Below, in pieces: positions 1-5,840 of a stretch of 7,216 nt of DNA. Each line of letters opens with the position of its first letter. The first letter of the stretch is position 1. Both the position numbers and the translations under genes were made by a program. The stretch covers positions 1 through 7,216 of the forward strand of contig JAKVCE010000108.1 in assembly GCA_022447405.1 (NCBI GenBank). Direction: 5' to 3'. A model generated the notes under the pieces. That model did not search any database and was not told the DNA's origin. It saw only the letters and a list, made by a program, of their open reading frames with translations. This stretch comes from Planctomycetota bacterium. GTDB taxonomy: Bacteria > Planctomycetota > UBA1135 > GCA-002686595.

Positions 1-396
1 GCTCTTGAGGCCCCACCCTTCCTTCACGACCCCGACCCCTGCCTCGTGCGCTCGCGGCTCCTAGGGACCTTGGCAGCCGAGCTCGGCCTGCGCGGGCTAC
101 ACCCGATGCTGGCTCTGCTCGTAGGAGAGGAGCCTGCGTCCTCCCCCTTCCTGGACGCGTTCCGCGTGCTCGGGAGCGCCCCCTTGGACAAGCGACGCGT
201 CCGCGAGCTCTTGCGCGCCCACGACGTCGGGGCGATCGAAGTCCGCAAGCGTGGGCATCCCGACCCTGCAGAGGTCCTCGCGAGGCGCTTTAAAGGCCCT
301 GGGGCGCGCCGTGGCACCCTCTTCGTTGTCCGCCTAGACAGCGGGCACCGCGCCTACCTCGCCGAGGCCGCCGGACATGCGGCTGGTGGGCGATGA
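1..396 (+). CDS. C-terminal part of a THUMP-like-domain class I SAM methyltransferase (5' end outside window)
   Basis: An open frame runs from the left edge to a TGA at 394-396 and gives 131 residues. No start is visible, so the gene is cut by the window; the internal ATG-like start at 46 is not needed. The fragment looks like the THUMP-like C-terminal domain found on a family of class I SAM-dependent methyltransferases. It has 'HDPDP' followed by an R-x-x-L helix, then 'LGLRGLHPMLALLVGEEP', 'SPFLDAFRVL', an 'LLRAHDVGAIEVRKRG' strand and a closing 'RGTLFVVRL'. The catalytic Rossmann part would lie upstream and is not seen. The substrate is unknown; a nucleic-acid or RNA-related role is only suggested by the domain name. 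The last residues (GGR and stop) are encoded on the complement of the tRNA-Val acceptor stem, so the natural tail may have been fixed by the tRNA overlap. Family call fairly sure, function unsure. Confidence 0.75.
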   Translation, partial: ALEAPPFLHDPDPCLVRSRLLGTLAAELGLRGLHPMLALLVGEEPASSPFLDAFRVLGSAPLDKRRVRELLRAHDVGAIEVRKRGHPDPAEVLARRFKGPGARRGTLFVVRLDSGHRAYLAEAAGHAAGGR

Positions 397-460
397 GGGA
401 TTCGAACCCACGACTTCCTCCTTGTAAGGGAGGCGCTCTAACCAACTGAGCTAATCGCCC
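384..460 (-). tRNA. tRNA-Val (anticodon UAC), CCA encoded
   Basis: The minus strand folds into a full cloverleaf. The 7-bp acceptor stem is GGGCGAU/AUCGCCC, with discriminator A at 387 and CCA encoded at 386-384. The D stem is GCUC/GAGC around AGUUGGUUA. The anticodon stem is CCUCC/GGAGG around the loop CUUACAA, so bases 34-36 are UAC, which reads GUA (Val). The T loop is UUCGAAU. One pair is broken: in the T stem, GUGGG faces CCCUC, leaving a U-U opposition at positions 50-64 (window bases 410 and 396). The 3' end overlaps the last 13 bases of the convergent methyltransferase gene. The tRNA is divergent from ugd. The call rests on structure and anticodon and is strong; only the T-stem mismatch raises a small doubt about function. 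Confidence 0.95.
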
Positions 461-473
461 TCTGCCTGAGACA

Positions 474-479
474 ACTCTA
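474..479 (-). promoter_or_regulatory. candidate -10 element of tRNA-Val
   Basis: The minus strand reads TAGAGT (4 of 6 matches to TATAAT), ending 13 bases before the tRNA 5' end. This would give a short leader of about 7 bases, typical for tRNA genes. The best -35 is only GTGAGC with an 18-base spacer. On the plus strand, TATCCT at 485-490 could be a -10 for ugd, but it has no good -35. Weak evidence. Confidence 0.3.
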
Positions 480-561
480 AACGGTATCCTGCCGCGCGCT
501 CACCCCCAAGGGCTCAAAGAAAGACATCTCCCCCCCACCTAGCGAGACAGCTAACGAAACC

Positions 562-566
562 AAGGA
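562..566 (+). promoter_or_regulatory. Shine-Dalgarno site of ugd
   Basis: AAGGA lies 9 bases before the ATG at 576. It supports that start together with the family N-terminus, which begins directly with the NAD-binding strand. Confidence 0.6.
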
Positions 567-575
567 ACGAAGAGC

Positions 576-1874
576 ATGCGAGTCGCAGTCGTCGGAAGTG
601 GATACGTCGGATTAGTCGCGGGCACCTGCTTCGCTGAGAGCGGTAACGATGTCGTCTGCCTAGACATCGACGAAGAGAAGATCGAGCGCCTGCGCTCTGG
701 AGAGGTCCCCATCTATGAGCCCGGCCTCGCCGAGCTCATGAGCCGCAACATCAGCGACGGGCGCCTGAGCTTCACCACCGAGTACGCCGAGGCGATCCCC
801 GGCGTGGACGTGGCCTTCATCGCCGTCGGGACACCCCCAGGTGAAGACGGCAGCGCAGACCTCCAGTACGTGCTGAGCGCCGCGCGCTCCATCGGCGAGC
901 ACATGACGGGCTACGTCACCGTCGTGGACAAGTCCACTGTGCCCGTGGGGACGGCGAGGAAGGTGATGGCCACCTTGAAGGAGGCGACAGATCACCCCTT
1001 CGACGTCGTGAGCAACCCTGAGTTCCTGAAGGAGGGGGCGGCCATCGACGACTTCCTCAAGCCTGACCGGGTCGTGATCGGAGTGGAGAGCTCGCGCGCC
1101 GCCGATGCGATGATGCAGCTCTACGGCCCCTTCGTCCGCACCGGCAACCCGATCTTGGAGATGGACATCGAGTCGGCTGAGATCACCAAGTACGCGGCCA
1201 ACGCGATGCTCGCCTCGCGCATCTCCTTCATGAACGAGATCGCGAACCTCTGTGACCGAGTGGGCGCGAACATCGACGCGGTGCGCAAGGGGATCGGCAC
1301 GGACGGCCGCATCGGCTCGCGCTTCCTCTTCGCGGGCTGCGGATACGGCGGCTCGTGCTTCCCCAAAGACGTGAAGGCGATCATCCGTACCGCGAGCGAG
1401 CACGACTACGACTTCCGCACCCTGCGCGCGGTGGAAGAGGTCAACGAGCTGCAGAAGCTCGTCTTGGTGAACCGCGTGAAGGAGCACTTCGGGAGCATCG
1501 CGGGGAAGCGCTTCGCGCTCTGGGGTCTCGCCTTCAAGCCCGGGACAGACGACATGCGAGAGGCCCCCGCGGTCATCATCGCGGACGCGCTGCTCGACGC
1601 CGGCGCGACCGTCTGCGCGTACGACCCAGAGGCGATGGACATGTCCCGCGACCACTACATCGGGGACAAGATCGACTACGCGGAGCGACCGATGGGAGCG
1701 CTCGATGGCGCGGACGGCCTCATCCTCGTCACGGAGTGGAACGAGTTCCGCAACCCGGACTTCGCCGCCGTGAAAGAGCGCATGCGCGAGCCCGTCCTAT
1801 TCGACGGCCGCAACATATGGCGGCGCGACCTCCTCGAGAAGCTCGGCTTCACCTACTACGGCATCGGCTGCTAG
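576..1874 (+). CDS. ugd: UDP-glucose 6-dehydrogenase
   Basis: A complete 432-residue enzyme of normal family length. It oxidises UDP-glucose to UDP-glucuronate in two NAD-dependent steps in the cytoplasm, supplying uronic acids for capsule, exopolysaccharide or lipid sugars. The N-terminal Rossmann domain (about 1-185) opens with the dinucleotide motif G7-x-G9-x-x-G12 and the ribose-binding D30, then YEPGL (47-51) and NPEFLKEG. The central dimer helix carries K205 and N209 (TKYAAN). The catalytic loop GGSCFPKD holds the nucleophile C261 and D265. The C-terminal UDP-binding domain (about 310-415) contains FKPGTDDMREAP. All expected catalytic residues are present. No glycosyltransferase or other sugar gene is adjacent, so it looks like a single gene. 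Its stop overlaps the stop of the convergent SDR gene. The long open frame on the opposite strand is a high-GC shadow. The symbol ugd is used for the family (also tuaD/rkpK in other species). Confidence 0.97.
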   Translation: MRVAVVGSGYVGLVAGTCFAESGNDVVCLDIDEEKIERLRSGEVPIYEPGLAELMSRNISDGRLSFTTEYAEAIPGVDVAFIAVGTPPGEDGSADLQYVLSAARSIGEHMTGYVTVVDKSTVPVGTARKVMATLKEATDHPFDVVSNPEFLKEGAAIDDFLKPDRVVIGVESSRAADAMMQLYGPFVRTGNPILEMDIESAEITKYAANAMLASRISFMNEIANLCDRVGANIDAVRKGIGTDGRIGSRFLFAGCGYGGSCFPKDVKAIIRTASEHDYDFRTLRAVEEVNELQKLVLVNRVKEHFGSIAGKRFALWGLAFKPGTDDMREAPAVIIADALLDAGATVCAYDPEAMDMSRDHYIGDKIDYAERPMGALDGADGLILVTEWNEFRNPDFAAVKERMREPVLFDGRNIWRRDLLEKLGFTYYGIGC

Positions 1875-2755
1875 CGACGAGAGCCAGCGCGCCAGCGTAA
1901 GACGAGTCCCGTCGCCCAGTCGCGCAAAGCAGCTGGCGCGAGGAGGCCAGCGTAGAGCTGCAGCCAGATGAGGTGCCCGACTGGGTAGCGGCGGCGCGCG
2001 AAGGGCGACTCCAGCGCGTGCGAGACGCAGCGTGCGACCTTGGAAGCCTCTGGCGCCGTGCGCACCGAGAACTCCGCGACCTGACGCATTCGCTCGATCC
2101 CGCTCTCGTAGAGCGCAAGCTGCTCCTCATTGGCCCGCTCCTCGAGGTCCGTTGCGGCCTGGTTGGACTTCTCCCAGATCGGCGTCTTGATCGGGCCGGG
2201 CTCGATGAGGGAGACCCGGATCCCCCAGGGCGCCAACTCCATCCGGAGCGCGTCGGAGTAGGCCTCTAGGGCGAACTTGGAGGAGCAGTAGGCGCCCATG
2301 AAGGGGTTCGAGATCCGGCCCGCGATCGAGCTCATGTTGATGATGCGTCCCCCGGCAGCCCGGAGGCTGGGCAGGAGGGCCTGTGTCACCGCCGCGTGGC
2401 TGAAGAGGTTGACCTCAAACTGTCTCTTGAGGTCCTCCAGGGGGAGCGCCTCGAGCGGGCACGCGACGACGATGCCGGCGTTGTTGATGAGCCCGTCGAG
2501 GGAGAGACCCTCAGCCTCGAACCGCTCAGCGACCGCGCGGATGTCGTCCGCGGCTGTGACGTCTAGCTGCACAGGCTCGAGCTCTCCCGCGCCCTTGAGC
2601 TCGGCTGCGTCCTCGCGGATGGAGTCCGCGTCCTCCTCTCGCCGGACCCCTGCGAACACGCGATGACCTCGCGCAGCCAACCGTCGGACGGTCGCACGCC
2701 CGATCCCAGTGGAGGCGCCGCTGACCAAGACGGTCTTCTTCTCGCGGGCGACCAA
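1871..2755 (-). CDS. classical short-chain dehydrogenase/reductase (SDR), TTG start
   Basis: A 294-residue NAD(P)-dependent oxidoreductase of the classical SDR family. With the TTG start, the cofactor motif is SGASTGIG (G13, G17, G19; first residue S instead of the usual T). R38 at the end of strand 2 suggests NADP(H). NNAG is at 91-94 and the catalytic tetrad is N116, S143, Y156 and K160, followed by EPGPIKT (185-191). The C-terminus (about 255-294) has a hydrophobic stretch with W and L residues and a basic end. The overall pattern resembles retinol or hydroxysteroid dehydrogenase-like SDRs; the substrate cannot be read from sequence. I chose TTG at 2755 because AAGGAGG lies 6 bases upstream and the Rossmann strand begins at residue 8. 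An ATG at 2863 would add 36 residues, including a hydrophobic segment, but has a poor ribosome site. The frame stays open further, to 3031, without support. The gene is convergent with ugd. Confidence 0.9.
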   Translation of the reverse strand: MVAREKKTVLVSGASTGIGRATVRRLAARGHRVFAGVRREEDADSIREDAAELKGAGELEPVQLDVTAADDIRAVAERFEAEGLSLDGLINNAGIVVACPLEALPLEDLKRQFEVNLFSHAAVTQALLPSLRAAGGRIINMSSIAGRISNPFMGAYCSSKFALEAYSDALRMELAPWGIRVSLIEPGPIKTPIWEKSNQAATDLEERANEEQLALYESGIERMRQVAEFSVRTAPEASKVARCVSHALESPFARRRYPVGHLIWLQLYAGLLAPAALRDWATGLVLRWRAGSRR

Positions 2756-2761
2756 GGCGTC

Positions 2762-2768
2762 CCTCCTT
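2762..2768 (-). promoter_or_regulatory. strong Shine-Dalgarno site deciding the SDR TTG start
   Basis: The minus strand reads AAGGAGG followed by a 6-base spacer and TTG at 2755. It is one of the two longest ribosome-site matches in the window and lies exactly where the SDR fold should begin. It could still be chance, since in the longer reading frame it would encode Pro-Arg-Arg. Confidence 0.65.
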
Positions 2769-3036
2769 GGGAAAAACCAGGCGGCCCAACCCAGAAGTGC
2801 GAGCTGGGCCACCGGTTGATGTTGTGTTTGTTCTGCGCGCGCATCAGAGGTCGTCACCGACATTGGCGACGAAAGAACCTGATGACGCGAGCGCTGAACA
2901 ACCTCCTCATACACTTTCGTGCGCGCACAACTCGAAAGAAAAATGGACACGAAGTTTTCAATTCGCAGAGCCAACTCGCGCACACGAGAGTCCGCTGGCA
3001 TCCGTTTCGGCTCTACGTCACGCAGCCTCACCGGCG
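2769..3036 (-). other. leader/intergenic stretch upstream of the SDR gene
   Basis: No convincing gene lies between the SDR start and the stop of the next minus-strand gene. The segment at about 2929-2965 is clearly richer in A and T than its surroundings and may hold the SDR promoter. TTGAAA is present there on the minus strand, but no good -10 follows at the right distance. Next to it, at 2914-2938, are the arms CTTTCG and CGAAAG, with a 10-base perfect palindrome GTGCGCGCAC at 2919-2928. These could form an operator or hairpin, but the two symmetries are not centred on the same point. The reading frame of the SDR stays open through this stretch. Confidence 0.35.
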
Positions 3037-3762
3037 TCAGCGCGAACTGAGCGAGCGACGGAGCGAGCGCGCGAGCTGCGAGCTGCGCAAGCGCTTTCGC
3101 ATGTCACGACCGCTCGCTGTCTCCTCAAGAGCGACGACGCTCAACACCTCACGGCAGCGATGCAAGACGCCCGCGGCGCCTTCGACGTCACCTCGGCTCA
3201 AGAGCTCACGTCCCCAGCGCTCGAAGGCGTCGAAGCGAACGCGCGGCGTGACGCCGAGCTCTGCGACCTCTCGCCACGCTCGGGTCGCCGCCTCTCCATC
3301 CGCGCACCGCGCGAGCGCGACGCCGCGCAAGACGGCGGCCTCCTCTCGCGTCGGTGACGGGGCCTCCCCCCACTCCGCTGCAGCCAGCCAGCGCGCACCT
3401 TCAGCGCAGCGCCCGAGCCTGATCATGCATGCGCCAGCCGAGAGGCGAGCGCGCTGACTCCACGACGAACCCGACAGCTCGGCGCCGCTCATGAGCTCTG
3501 TGAGCCCGGGCTCCTCAAGGTCTGCAGCCAGGAGGAGCTCACCCGCGCGGAGCCCGCAGAGCGCGCGGAGGTCGAGGTCTCCAGGACCCCTCAAGCCCGC
3601 CCTGAAGGCGCGGACGGCGGCCAACCGAGCCGCCTCCCGCCGGTGCGGAGCGGCTCCGCGCATCTCGGCTTTCAGCCCCCTCCCTTCCTCAAGCGCCGTG
3701 GACTGCGAGGGAGGGGCGCACAGGCAAGTGAGCGCGCACGCGAGTTGCGCCCACGCGGTCAC
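3037..3762 (-). CDS. unrecognised helical-repeat protein, co-translated with the ECF sigma factor
   Basis: I do not recognise this 241-residue protein. It starts at GTG 3762, whose GTGA overlaps the TGA of the sigma-factor gene, so the two are probably translationally coupled. The first about 20 residues are hydrophobic and Cys/Ala-rich (QLACALTCLCAP), which could be a signal peptide. However, no Lys or Arg precedes this segment, and no clean lipobox is visible. The rest is mostly Ala/Leu/Arg-rich amphipathic helices with TPR-like spacing, for example an 'ARWLAAAEWGEA' helix and then 'REEAAVLRGVALARCADGEA', ending in a basic Arg/Ser tail. That tail is partly encoded by a 9-base direct repeat (3049-3057 and 3061-3069). 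It has about eight cysteines. A partner, sensor or target role for the sigma factor is inference from position only. Codon use supports coding; the overlapping plus-strand frames look like Ser/Arg-rich shadows. Confidence 0.72.
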   Translation of the reverse strand: MTAWAQLACALTCLCAPPSQSTALEEGRGLKAEMRGAAPHRREAARLAAVRAFRAGLRGPGDLDLRALCGLRAGELLLAADLEEPGLTELMSGAELSGSSWSQRARLSAGACMIRLGRCAEGARWLAAAEWGEAPSPTREEAAVLRGVALARCADGEAATRAWREVAELGVTPRVRFDAFERWGRELLSRGDVEGAAGVLHRCREVLSVVALEETASGRDMRKRLRSSQLARSLRRSLSSR

Positions 3763-4319
3763 CGCCCCCGCCCCCCGAGCGCCTGGATGACCCTCTGGCG
3801 GAGCTTCTGGCGGATCCGATAGAGCCGGCTCTTCACCAGCCCCCTGCGAACGCCGAAGGCCTCGCTGATGGCTGAAGGGCTCATCTGCTCAGAGTACGCG
3901 GCCTGGATCATGCGGCGCTCGTGCTCTGGCAGCGCGCGGATCGCGCCCTCCAAGAGCGCAGACAAGCGCCCCGACCCGACCTCGATGTCACACACCCAGC
4001 GGACCTCCTCGACGAGCTGAATCTCCGGGTCCTCCTCTCGGCCCTCCGACGTGTCGAGCTCCGATTGATCCAAGAGAGACATCCCTCGGCGAGCCTCACG
4101 GCTCATGTGACTCTTCAAGACGTTCCAAGCGATGCGGTCGATCCATGAGTCCATGCGCTCAGGCTCACGCAGCCCTCCCCTGTAGCGCGCGGCGCGGATC
4201 ATCGTCTCCTGGACGACGTCATCCACGACGCTCTTGTCTCGGCTCCAGCTCGAGACCTTCTTCTCGAGCCTGAGCCTCCGCTCTGCGAGTCCGTCCCAGT
4301 TCGTGTCTTGCTCCCTCAC
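3759..4319 (-). CDS. ECF-type RNA polymerase sigma factor (sigma-70 family)
   Basis: A 186-residue sigma factor with only the two domains of the ECF group. Region 2 (about 14-78) shows DDVVQETMIRAARYRG (core-binding 2.2, residues 33-48) and the promoter -10-reading helix SWIDRIAWNVLKSHMSR (58-74). An acidic linker (about 84-105) follows. Region 4 (about 119-177) shows ALPEHERRMIQAAY and the helix-turn-helix SPSAISEAFGVRRGLVKSRLYRIRQKLRQ, which reads the -35. I chose GTG at 4319 because AGGAGGT lies 4 bases upstream and the length then matches the family; the frame is open to 4496, but that extension looks non-coding. The following gene overlaps by 4 bases. No anti-sigma factor with a recognisable zinc or membrane domain is present. 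In planctomycetes such sigma factors are numerous and often lack classical anti-sigma partners (family knowledge). The target promoters are unknown. Confidence 0.92.
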   Translation of the reverse strand: MREQDTNWDGLAERRLRLEKKVSSWSRDKSVVDDVVQETMIRAARYRGGLREPERMDSWIDRIAWNVLKSHMSREARRGMSLLDQSELDTSEGREEDPEIQLVEEVRWVCDIEVGSGRLSALLEGAIRALPEHERRMIQAAYSEQMSPSAISEAFGVRRGLVKSRLYRIRQKLRQRVIQALGGRGR

Positions 4320-4323
4320 GCTG

Positions 4324-4330
4324 ACCTCCT
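4324..4330 (-). promoter_or_regulatory. Shine-Dalgarno site deciding the sigma-factor GTG start
   Basis: AGGAGGT on the minus strand lies 4 bases before GTG 4319. It fixes the start well downstream of the first possible codon of the open frame at 4496. Confidence 0.65.
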
Positions 4331-4402
4331 CTGTTCGCGCGCTGTCCGTGTCCAAACGAACAGACCACACAGAGGGAGCGGGGTCGTCACCGCGCGCGGA
4401 TG

Positions 4403-4419
4403 TGGAGAACTCAGCTCCA
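4403..4419. repeat. inverted repeat upstream of the sigma-factor gene
   Basis: TGGAG and CTCCA flank a 7-base spacer in a perfect 5-bp inverted repeat, about 85 bases before the sigma-factor start. It could be an operator, but the arms are short and chance is possible in GC-rich DNA. Confidence 0.25.
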
Positions 4420-4453
4420 GAACACCGCAGGCCTGAGCGGTGAGCCCGCGCGC

Positions 4454-4475
4454 CTCGGAGCGCGACGCTCCCGAG
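4454..4475. repeat. strong hairpin in the gene-free stretch 4331-4590
   Basis: GGAGCG and CGCTCC pair around a CGA loop (4457-4471). After one bulged C at 4472, CTC/GAG extend the stem to 9 bp. It lies downstream of the TPR gene stop and upstream of the sigma gene. No T-run follows on the minus strand, so it is not a standard intrinsic terminator. A second hairpin, GCCCC/GGGGC at 4545-4560, sits closer to the TPR gene end, also without a T-run. I see no gene in this stretch. Confidence 0.35.
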
Positions 4476-4590
4476 CGCGCGCGTCGGCGAAGTCACTCGC
4501 TCTTCTCCACACGCGAGAGGGGCGCCCGCGACCGATCGCAGCGCGCCCCGCTCATGGGGCCAGCCTCAAGGGGCGGCCCGTGTTCCCCAC

Positions 4591-5703
4591 TCAGCGTCTC
4601 TTCGCGAATCCGCGGGCCTCTTGCGCCCACTTCGATCCGGGGAACTGCCGGATGACGGCGCCGAAGAGCTTGTTCGCGTTCTCCGTCGCCTCCTCGGTCT
4701 CCATCATGGTGTAGATGCGACCCGCGTAGACCATCGCGCGACCGACGTAGTTGCTCTCACCCTTGAAGAGCACGACGACCCGCATATAGGCCTTGAGGGC
4801 GTCTCGGAGGGAGGCCTTGCTCGCCTCAGAGGTGGGGTTCTTCGCGCCCGCCTGGAAGTGGCAGTCACCCAGGCCCGACCACGCGATCGCGAGGGTGCGT
4901 TGGTCTGACTTGGGGTCCTTGGCGACGCGCTCAAAGACTGTCTGTGCGGCCTCGTAATCCTTCTCCTCAAGGAGCGTCTCCGCGCCGATAGCCTGCGCGC
5001 GGTTGCGCACGCTCGCGAACTTGGACCCGGCCTGGTTGGCGACCCGCTTCAGCTCGTCGCGGCGCTTGTCGGCGCTCAGCTTGTCGTCGTACATGATCGT
5101 CGCGATCTTCGCGTCGAAGTCCCAGCGCTCGGAGATGCCCTTCTCAGCGACGAGCTGTGTGATCCCCTCGAGCGTCTTCTTCGCGGCGCCCCCCTCCCCA
5201 CTCGAGAACTGAACCTCCGCCTTCAAGAGCAGCGCGGCGGGGATGTAGCGGGAGTCCGCGAACTTCGAGATCAGCTTGTTCGTCGCCGCGAGGGTCTCTT
5301 GAACCTTCCCCATGGAGGCGTTCAGCTCCGCGAGACGCCAGGCCGCGTAGGCAGGCGCCCAAGCGGGGCGCACTCGGCTCCCGCTCTCGAGCTTGTTGAG
5401 CGCGCCGTCTAGGTACACGCTGAGATCGCTGACTGCGTCGAAGAGCTGGTCATCCGCGACCGCGGTCTCTGCGCGGTCAACGAGGGTCGGCAGCGTGTTG
5501 AACTCGATGCGCAGGACCTCGCTCGAGGGCATGGTCGTCTTGTTGCCGCCGTCGCGTCGGTAGGTGACCTCTAAGAGGGTCTCCTCGAGGACGGTGCAGT
5601 CTTCGATCGCGCGCCCCTCGGTCGTGTGGATGGTGTCAGCGCTCGCGAGCGCTGTGAGGAGTGCGGGGACCAGGGGGGTCAAGCTGAGGGAGCGATACGA
5701 CAT
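4591..5703 (-). CDS. exported TPR-type repeat protein with N-terminal beta module
   Basis: A 370-residue protein. Residues 1-22 form a signal peptide: a short n-region with Arg, a Leu/Ala/Pro core and an ASA/D cleavage site. Residues about 23-70 form a short strand-rich module (DTIHTTEGRAIEDCTVLEE, then PSSEVLRIEF). Similar modules open many secreted planctomycete proteins, as far as I recall. The rest, about 75-370, is helical with TPR-like pairs, such as APAYAAWRLAELNASMGKVQETL, YIPAALLLKAEVQFSSGEGGAAKKTL and DYEAAQTVFERVAKDPKSDQRTLAIAWSGLGDC (partial spans). It ends with FPGSKWAQEA, a typical last TPR helix. It probably acts as a periplasmic or envelope scaffold; partners are unknown. I chose ATG 5703 because the signal peptide starts there; the frame is open to 5934, but that part overlaps the DJ-1 gene. 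No clear ribosome site precedes the ATG. Confidence 0.85.
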   Translation of the reverse strand: MSYRSLSLTPLVPALLTALASADTIHTTEGRAIEDCTVLEETLLEVTYRRDGGNKTTMPSSEVLRIEFNTLPTLVDRAETAVADDQLFDAVSDLSVYLDGALNKLESGSRVRPAWAPAYAAWRLAELNASMGKVQETLAATNKLISKFADSRYIPAALLLKAEVQFSSGEGGAAKKTLEGITQLVAEKGISERWDFDAKIATIMYDDKLSADKRRDELKRVANQAGSKFASVRNRAQAIGAETLLEEKDYEAAQTVFERVAKDPKSDQRTLAIAWSGLGDCHFQAGAKNPTSEASKASLRDALKAYMRVVVLFKGESNYVGRAMVYAGRIYTMMETEEATENANKLFGAVIRQFPGSKWAQEARGFAKRR

Positions 5704-5719
5704 GTCTGATATGGCTAGG

Positions 5720-5787
5720 GGCCCACAGGGGGCCGATGGTGTCCGGAATACCGCGCCAGAGGCCGCAGGTAACGCCTCAGGGAGGCG
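5720..5787 (-). promoter_or_regulatory. GC-rich hairpins in the leader of the TPR gene
   Basis: Two perfect inverted repeats lie between the candidate promoter and the ATG: CGCCTC/GAGGCG with a 3-base loop (5773-5787) and GGCCC/GGGCC with a 5-base loop (5720-5734). The second ends 16 bases before the start codon and could affect translation. The first could instead help end DJ-1 transcripts, but only two T residues follow it. Confidence 0.3.
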
Positions 5788-5810
5788 CAGATCCGAGCAA
5801 GTGGCCGAGC

Positions 5811-5840
5811 AGGATAGGTGCGTCCTGCGATCGCTGTCAA
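5811..5840 (-). promoter_or_regulatory. candidate sigma-70 promoter of the TPR gene
   Basis: On the minus strand, TTGACA (5840-5835, perfect -35) is followed after 18 bases by TATCCT (5816-5811, 4 of 6 matches). The transcript would have a leader of about 100 bases. The -35 overlaps the TGA stop codon of the DJ-1 gene, so the TPR gene probably has its own promoter at the end of the upstream gene. Confidence 0.5.

Noticed and set aside
660..1655. 331-codon open frame on the minus strand inside ugd
   Set aside because: It lies fully antisense to a clear enzyme gene, has a His/Arg/Val/Asp-rich composition typical of high-GC shadow frames, and shows no domain.
3049..3069. 9-base direct repeat as a tandem-repeat element
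   Set aside because: Only two copies at a 12-base period, in phase with codons. It explains the Arg/Ser tail of the protein and needs no other cause.
2663..3457. 264-codon plus-strand frame, and a similar 196-codon one at 2767-3357
   Set aside because: Ser/Arg/Thr-rich with no domain or ribosome site. It overlaps the SDR and the sigma-coupled gene, whose minus-strand frames have better codon use and helical structure.
4320..4496. 59-residue N-terminal extension of the sigma factor
   Set aside because: Low-complexity composition, and the GTG at 4319 has a strong ribosome site and gives the normal ECF length.
4545..4560. GCCCC/GGGGC hairpin as a terminator of the TPR gene
   Set aside because: The stem is only 5 bp and no T-run follows on the minus strand. 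It could pause polymerase but is not a supported intrinsic terminator.
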